Origin: Clostridium sp. UBA4108
Lineage (GTDB): Bacteria; Bacillota; Clostridia; Clostridiales; Clostridiaceae
Reading direction: 5' to 3'
Length of the DNA stretch: 17,112 bases
NCBI GenBank assembly: GCA_002381695.1
Contig: DFXM01000011.1
Span: forward strand, 1-17,112
Position numbers and translations under genes: made by a program. This document shows positions 14,550 through 17,112 of the stretch, piece by piece (within the stretch, counting starts at the first letter, position 1; every line of letters starts with the position of its first letter). The notes below the pieces were generated by a model. It had not been told where the DNA came from, ran no database searches, and worked only from the letters and a program-made list of their open reading frames with translations.

Positions 14550-15161
14550 GTGAATAAAAATTTTAAAAAGATTATCGGTACACTATGTATGACAGTTGCA
14601 ATATTAGGTGTTGCTTCTTATGGGTATGCTAAAACATCAGCTAAAAATAATGAAAATTTACCAATTACAAAAATATGTGCTTCTTATGCGATTAATGTAA
14701 ATAATCTTGAAGAATTGATTGGAGATGCAGATTATGTATTTGTTGGTGAGGTTTTAAAAAACGATGGTGTAGAATATAAAAAACCTGTAGTCGTAGAAAC
14801 AGAGTCAGGTTCGAAAGAATATAAAAGTCCATATACTAATTATTCATTGAAGGTTGTTGAAAATATAAAAGGTAACTTAGTCTCAAATATTGAAATTTCA
14901 AAAGTGGGTGGGACAAGTAGCGATAAAAAAACTATTTTTGTATATGAAGGTGATGTTTTACCAGTTGAAGGTAAAACATATATATTTTCAGCATATGGTC
15001 AGCCAGATGGAACTTTGTTAGTTTCTGGTGCAAATTCTAATCAAGAATTAAATTTACAAACAAAAATATCAAGAGAGAGTCTCTATTCAAAGTATAAAGA
15101 AGCATTAGAAAATCAAATTGTTAGAGATAGGGAAAGATTTGAATCTATATATGAAGAATAG
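14550..15161 (+). CDS. Exported protein paired with the metalloprotease
   Basis: This encodes 203 residues from a GTG with GGGGGT about eight bases upstream. A signal segment spans about residues 8-27 (IIGTLCMTVAILGVASYGYA) and lacks a lipobox. The mature part includes LEELIGDADYVFVGEV, YTNYSLKVVENIKGNL and the loop VGGTSSDKKTIFVYEGDVLP, followed by a strand-rich GKTYIFSAYGQPDG and a charged helical tail. The sequence around YVFVGEV-(n)-NIKG occurs, as I recall, in uncharacterised Firmicute exoproteins encoded beside small matrixins. Close spacing (24 bases) and a shared terminator at 15203-15235 make an operon likely. It has no catalytic motif. A role as inhibitor or partner of the protease is inference. 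Confidence 0.75.
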   Translation: MNKNFKKIIGTLCMTVAILGVASYGYAKTSAKNNENLPITKICASYAINVNNLEELIGDADYVFVGEVLKNDGVEYKKPVVVETESGSKEYKSPYTNYSLKVVENIKGNLVSNIEISKVGGTSSDKKTIFVYEGDVLPVEGKTYIFSAYGQPDGTLLVSGANSNQELNLQTKISRESLYSKYKEALENQIVRDRERFESIYEE

Positions 15162-15202
15162 TATTAGGAAATAAATCAAGAATGGAAATTTAATATGAAC
15201 TG

Positions 15203-15235
15203 AAATAGTGATGGTTACAACATCACTATTTTTTT
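15203..15235 (+). terminator. Terminator of the protease operon
   Basis: Arms at 15203-15213 and 15221-15231 are perfect complements with a seven-base loop and continue into a T-run. Confidence 0.85.
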
Positions 15236-15250
15236 GTGAATTACCTTCAC

Positions 15251-15463
15251 CTATAGAAGTGTAGGCTTCTTGGTCAATATTCCTAATGGAACAAGTTTAC
15301 CCAAGCTAATTTGTATAAATTTCTTAACAGTACCAGTTGAAGTATTTACAACCGATCTATTAAATAGTGTTCTAAGAGCTGCATTATCTGTTATTGATTC
15401 ATAATAAACTAAAGATTTAACATTATCATTATTTTTAATTAGAATCCAATTCGTTTCCTGTAA
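15251..15463 (-). pseudogene. Remnant of an unidentified gene (3' end)
   Basis: On the minus strand this frame is open for 70 codons and ends at TAG, but has no ATG, GTG or TTG near its upstream end. It overlaps the last 29 bases of the lipoprotein gene in another frame. Visible stretches are VKSLVYYESITDNAALRTLF and VKKFIQISLGKLVPLGIL, which look like true protein. It is probably the surviving 3' end of a gene whose start was lost, perhaps when the lipoprotein gene was placed next to it. The family is not recognised. Confidence 0.4.
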
Positions 15464-15860
15464 TCAGTTTAAATAACTCTACTGACACAGGTTCACTAAT
15501 CTTAACAAACTTAGTCTCACTATCAATCACAAGTTCTACTTTACCCTTATCAGGACTTATCCACAATTCATAAACTATCTCACTTGTTTTTCCATTATCG
15601 TCTTCAAAATAAAATTTATAGTGAGGAGGAGATACCATGTTAACTGCTCCATCTTTCCAAGTAATGTTATCTAGAATATCCTTTACCTTTTTCACTTCTT
15701 CGCTATCAGTTATGTCATTGTAGTGTTCATATTTATCTTCTTCGCCAACTCGCTTTTCAACACCAATCATATTTCCTTTATTCTCAATACCATTTGAACA
15801 ACCTACTACTATAAGCAAAAATACTGAAATAAAAATGATCAATACTTTTTGCAATTTCAA
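15435..15860 (-). CDS. Small lipoprotein
   Basis: This encodes 141 residues from a TTG start with AAGGTGGG about six bases upstream. A lipoprotein signal is clear: KLQKVLIIFISVFLLIVVGC with C21 as the lipid-modified residue, so the mature protein is anchored to the outer face of the membrane. The mature part begins with a polar, charged stretch and continues as mixed helix and strand (EEVKKVKDILDNITWKDG, then PHYKFYFEDDNGK and YELWISPDKGKVELVID). The pattern resembles small lipoproteins of unknown role in Bacillus and Clostridium that carry a VK-x-x-L-x-x-x-x-W motif. No enzymatic motif is visible. It is transcribed alone towards the metalloprotease operon. Confidence 0.75.
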   Translation of the reverse strand: MKLQKVLIIFISVFLLIVVGCSNGIENKGNMIGVEKRVGEEDKYEHYNDITDSEEVKKVKDILDNITWKDGAVNMVSPPHYKFYFEDDNGKTSEIVYELWISPDKGKVELVIDSETKFVKISEPVSVELFKLITGNELDSN

Positions 15861-15948
15861 AATTATCCCACCTTTTCAGTTTATAATTTATACGATAAAA
15901 CATTAAAGTTAGTTCCTATTAATTCAAAAGAATTTTTCGACAAAAAAT

Positions 15949-15983
15949 AAGCCATAGACCACACCTAAGTGCAATCCATGGCT
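15949..15983 (-). terminator. Terminator, AAAGCCATGAAC palindrome copy 5
   Basis: AGCCAT (15950-15955) pairs with ATGGCT (15978-15983); the inner stem pairs partly, and CAC/GTG closes the loop. On the minus strand a T-run follows. It lies about 105 bases after the stop of the membrane protein gene at 16089. Its right flank shares 17 bases with copy 2. Confidence 0.5.
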
Positions 15984-16088
15984 CTAATCTATTTCCTATT
16001 CTCTATAATATACTTAATAACCTTTTTGCAAGTATCGTATGCATCTACGCCTATAATCTTTACTTTAATTAGATAAATTGAAATTTGT

Positions 16089-16754
16089 TTATAACAAATA
16101 ACCTAATGCGATAAAGATATAGGCATATGCTATTTTTCTTTTTAGTTTCAAATACATTATTCCGCTCAAAATAGAAAATATCATACATGAAATTCCGTTC
16201 CAAGAATCTATCCCTCTAGAAATAAAATGTACAGCTCCCCATGTAAGGGCTAATACTATTCCACCAAAGGGAATCTGTGTTTTCTTTTTTAATAATGTTT
16301 CAAATGCTTTTTGTCCAAAAATAATTATAAGTAATACTAAGGCCACTTCAAAGACATAGTATACGTACTGAGTCAGAAATTGAATAGGCTCCTTTTTTTG
16401 AAATTCTCCAATTATTTTTAATGTATGCCAATCAATGAATGTAATTAGTTTACAACCACTAAAACATAAGAACGTTACTAACCATTCTCTTGGACATATC
16501 TTATCATCATTTTTTCTTTGTTCTGGATAGTTATAGACTTTTCGTGAAAAATAAACTATTACTACAATAGAAATAGCCCATAGCCCTGCTGTCAAAATAG
16601 AATGAATACTTTTTTCAATAACTGTATAATCACTAATAGAATTCTTAAACAGCATCTTTTCTATAACAAACAGTGAAAAAAGTTCTAGAAAAAAGCACAT
16701 AAATGAAACCAGTGCCAGCCATAAGTAATTAGACCATTTTTCTTTATTCTTCAA
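16089..16754 (-). CDS. Multi-pass membrane protein, weakly CPBP protease-like
   Basis: This encodes 221 residues from a TTG six bases after GAGGTG; the GTG at 16763 overlaps that site and was rejected. Six or so hydrophobic segments are visible (about 12-32, 46-70, 88-105, 125-150, 160-180 and 190-215). The late segment ALTWGAVHFISRGID resembles the F-x-x-x-H motif 2 of CPBP (CAAX-like) intramembrane proteases. The upstream motif, normally EExxxR, is not intact: the matching place reads GQKAFETLLKKK with a single glutamate. So it may be an inactive relative or an unrelated membrane protein. It is transcribed alone from a likely promoter (TTAACT 16806-16801, TATAAA 16784-16779). Confidence 0.6.
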   Translation of the reverse strand: MKNKEKWSNYLWLALVSFMCFFLELFSLFVIEKMLFKNSISDYTVIEKSIHSILTAGLWAISIVVIVYFSRKVYNYPEQRKNDDKICPREWLVTFLCFSGCKLITFIDWHTLKIIGEFQKKEPIQFLTQYVYYVFEVALVLLIIIFGQKAFETLLKKKTQIPFGGIVLALTWGAVHFISRGIDSWNGISCMIFSILSGIMYLKLKRKIAYAYIFIALGYLL

Positions 16755-16778
16755 TATTATCACCTCGATAAAGTTCTA

Positions 16779-16806
16779 TTTATATATTGGTTAAATAGAA
16801 AGTTAA
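16779..16806 (-). promoter_or_regulatory. Promoter of the CPBP-like gene
   Basis: TTAACT (16806-16801) and TATAAA (16784-16779) are 16 bases apart on the minus strand, about 25 bases before the TTG start. Confidence 0.45.
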
Positions 16807-17112
16807 CTTAGAATATCTAACCATTGCAAATTTAACACGCTTCACTTTATCCAATAAACTTCCCAAACCTTGTAAATAACCTTATTTCACAACAAAATAC
16901 AAAGTCGTCTTAATAGTCTTTAAGAAAAAATATCGAACATTACATGAATACGAAAGTTATCCTATATATCAAAAGCCACGTAAGATTAAACTTACGCCGC
17001 TTATAAGAACATTACGTATTAACCATAATACCGTAAATCTCTCTGATTTTTTACTAATATATAAGCTGTAATAAAGATAATTCATATTATAAGTATGTTT
17101 AATAAATTGTTG
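16807..17112. other. Gene-less right edge
   Basis: No convincing gene is seen. A hairpin CGTAAG/CTTACG (16979-16996) with outer partial pairing leads to CTTTTG on the minus strand and may be a weak terminator for something beyond the edge. A short minus-strand frame of 38 codons covers this hairpin (ATG near 17085 to TGA near 16972, ending in LISGVSLILRGF). It has no ribosome site and may be a gene relic. Confidence 0.35.

Noticed and set aside
16979..16996. Hairpin as a sixth copy of the AAAGCCATGAAC repeat
   Set aside because: Only the short AAAAGCCA word before it is shared; the stem sequence is unrelated.

Overview
The window looks like a chromosomal stretch of a low-GC, endospore-forming Firmicute, most likely Clostridium or a close relative. 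The evidence is the AT-rich sequence, strong AGGAGG-type ribosome sites with many GTG/TTG starts, spore-coat genes cotJA and cotJB, and clostridial-style secreted proteins. No rRNA, tRNA, intact transposase, phage gene or CRISPR array was seen.

Layout. 1-235: a minus-strand gene cut by the left edge. 691-891: a tiny membrane protein. 1260-2520: cotJA-cotJB facing a convergent manganese catalase, with a shared bidirectional terminator. 3094-5576: a LysR-type regulator divergent from a PLP-dependent aromatic amino acid decarboxylase; a perfect inverted repeat lies between them. 5865-10902: on the minus strand, in transcription order, a BceA-like ATPase, a BceB-like permease, a multi-pass histidine kinase and a LuxR/NarL-type response regulator, which together look like an antimicrobial-peptide sensing and resistance module. 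11059-11709: a DUF998-like membrane protein upstream of that module. 11947-15860: a run of exported proteins: a Big2-domain surface protein, a small DUF3888-like protein, a matrixin-like zinc protease with an adjacent exported partner, and a lipoprotein. 16089-16754: a multi-pass membrane protein with weak resemblance to CPBP proteases. The right edge is non-coding.

How the parts work together. The decarboxylase should remove CO2 from an aromatic amino acid to give an arylalkylamine such as tryptamine or phenethylamine, under LysR control. The ABC module probably senses and removes peptide antibiotics, with its two-component system controlling the transporter promoter. The metalloprotease and the following exported protein appear co-transcribed.

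The most unusual non-coding signal is a family of five related palindromes with core AAAGCCATGAAC, scattered over 13 kb. Four sit just after genes as probable terminators, but some share flanking sequence outside the stem, so they look like copies of one dispersed repeat. Several short coding relics without start codons (near 1040-1150, 5698-5799 and 15251-15463) suggest past gene loss. I found no clearly undescribed system. The best candidates for novelty are the hybrid BceAB/NarL-type module, the protease-partner pair and the repeat family.
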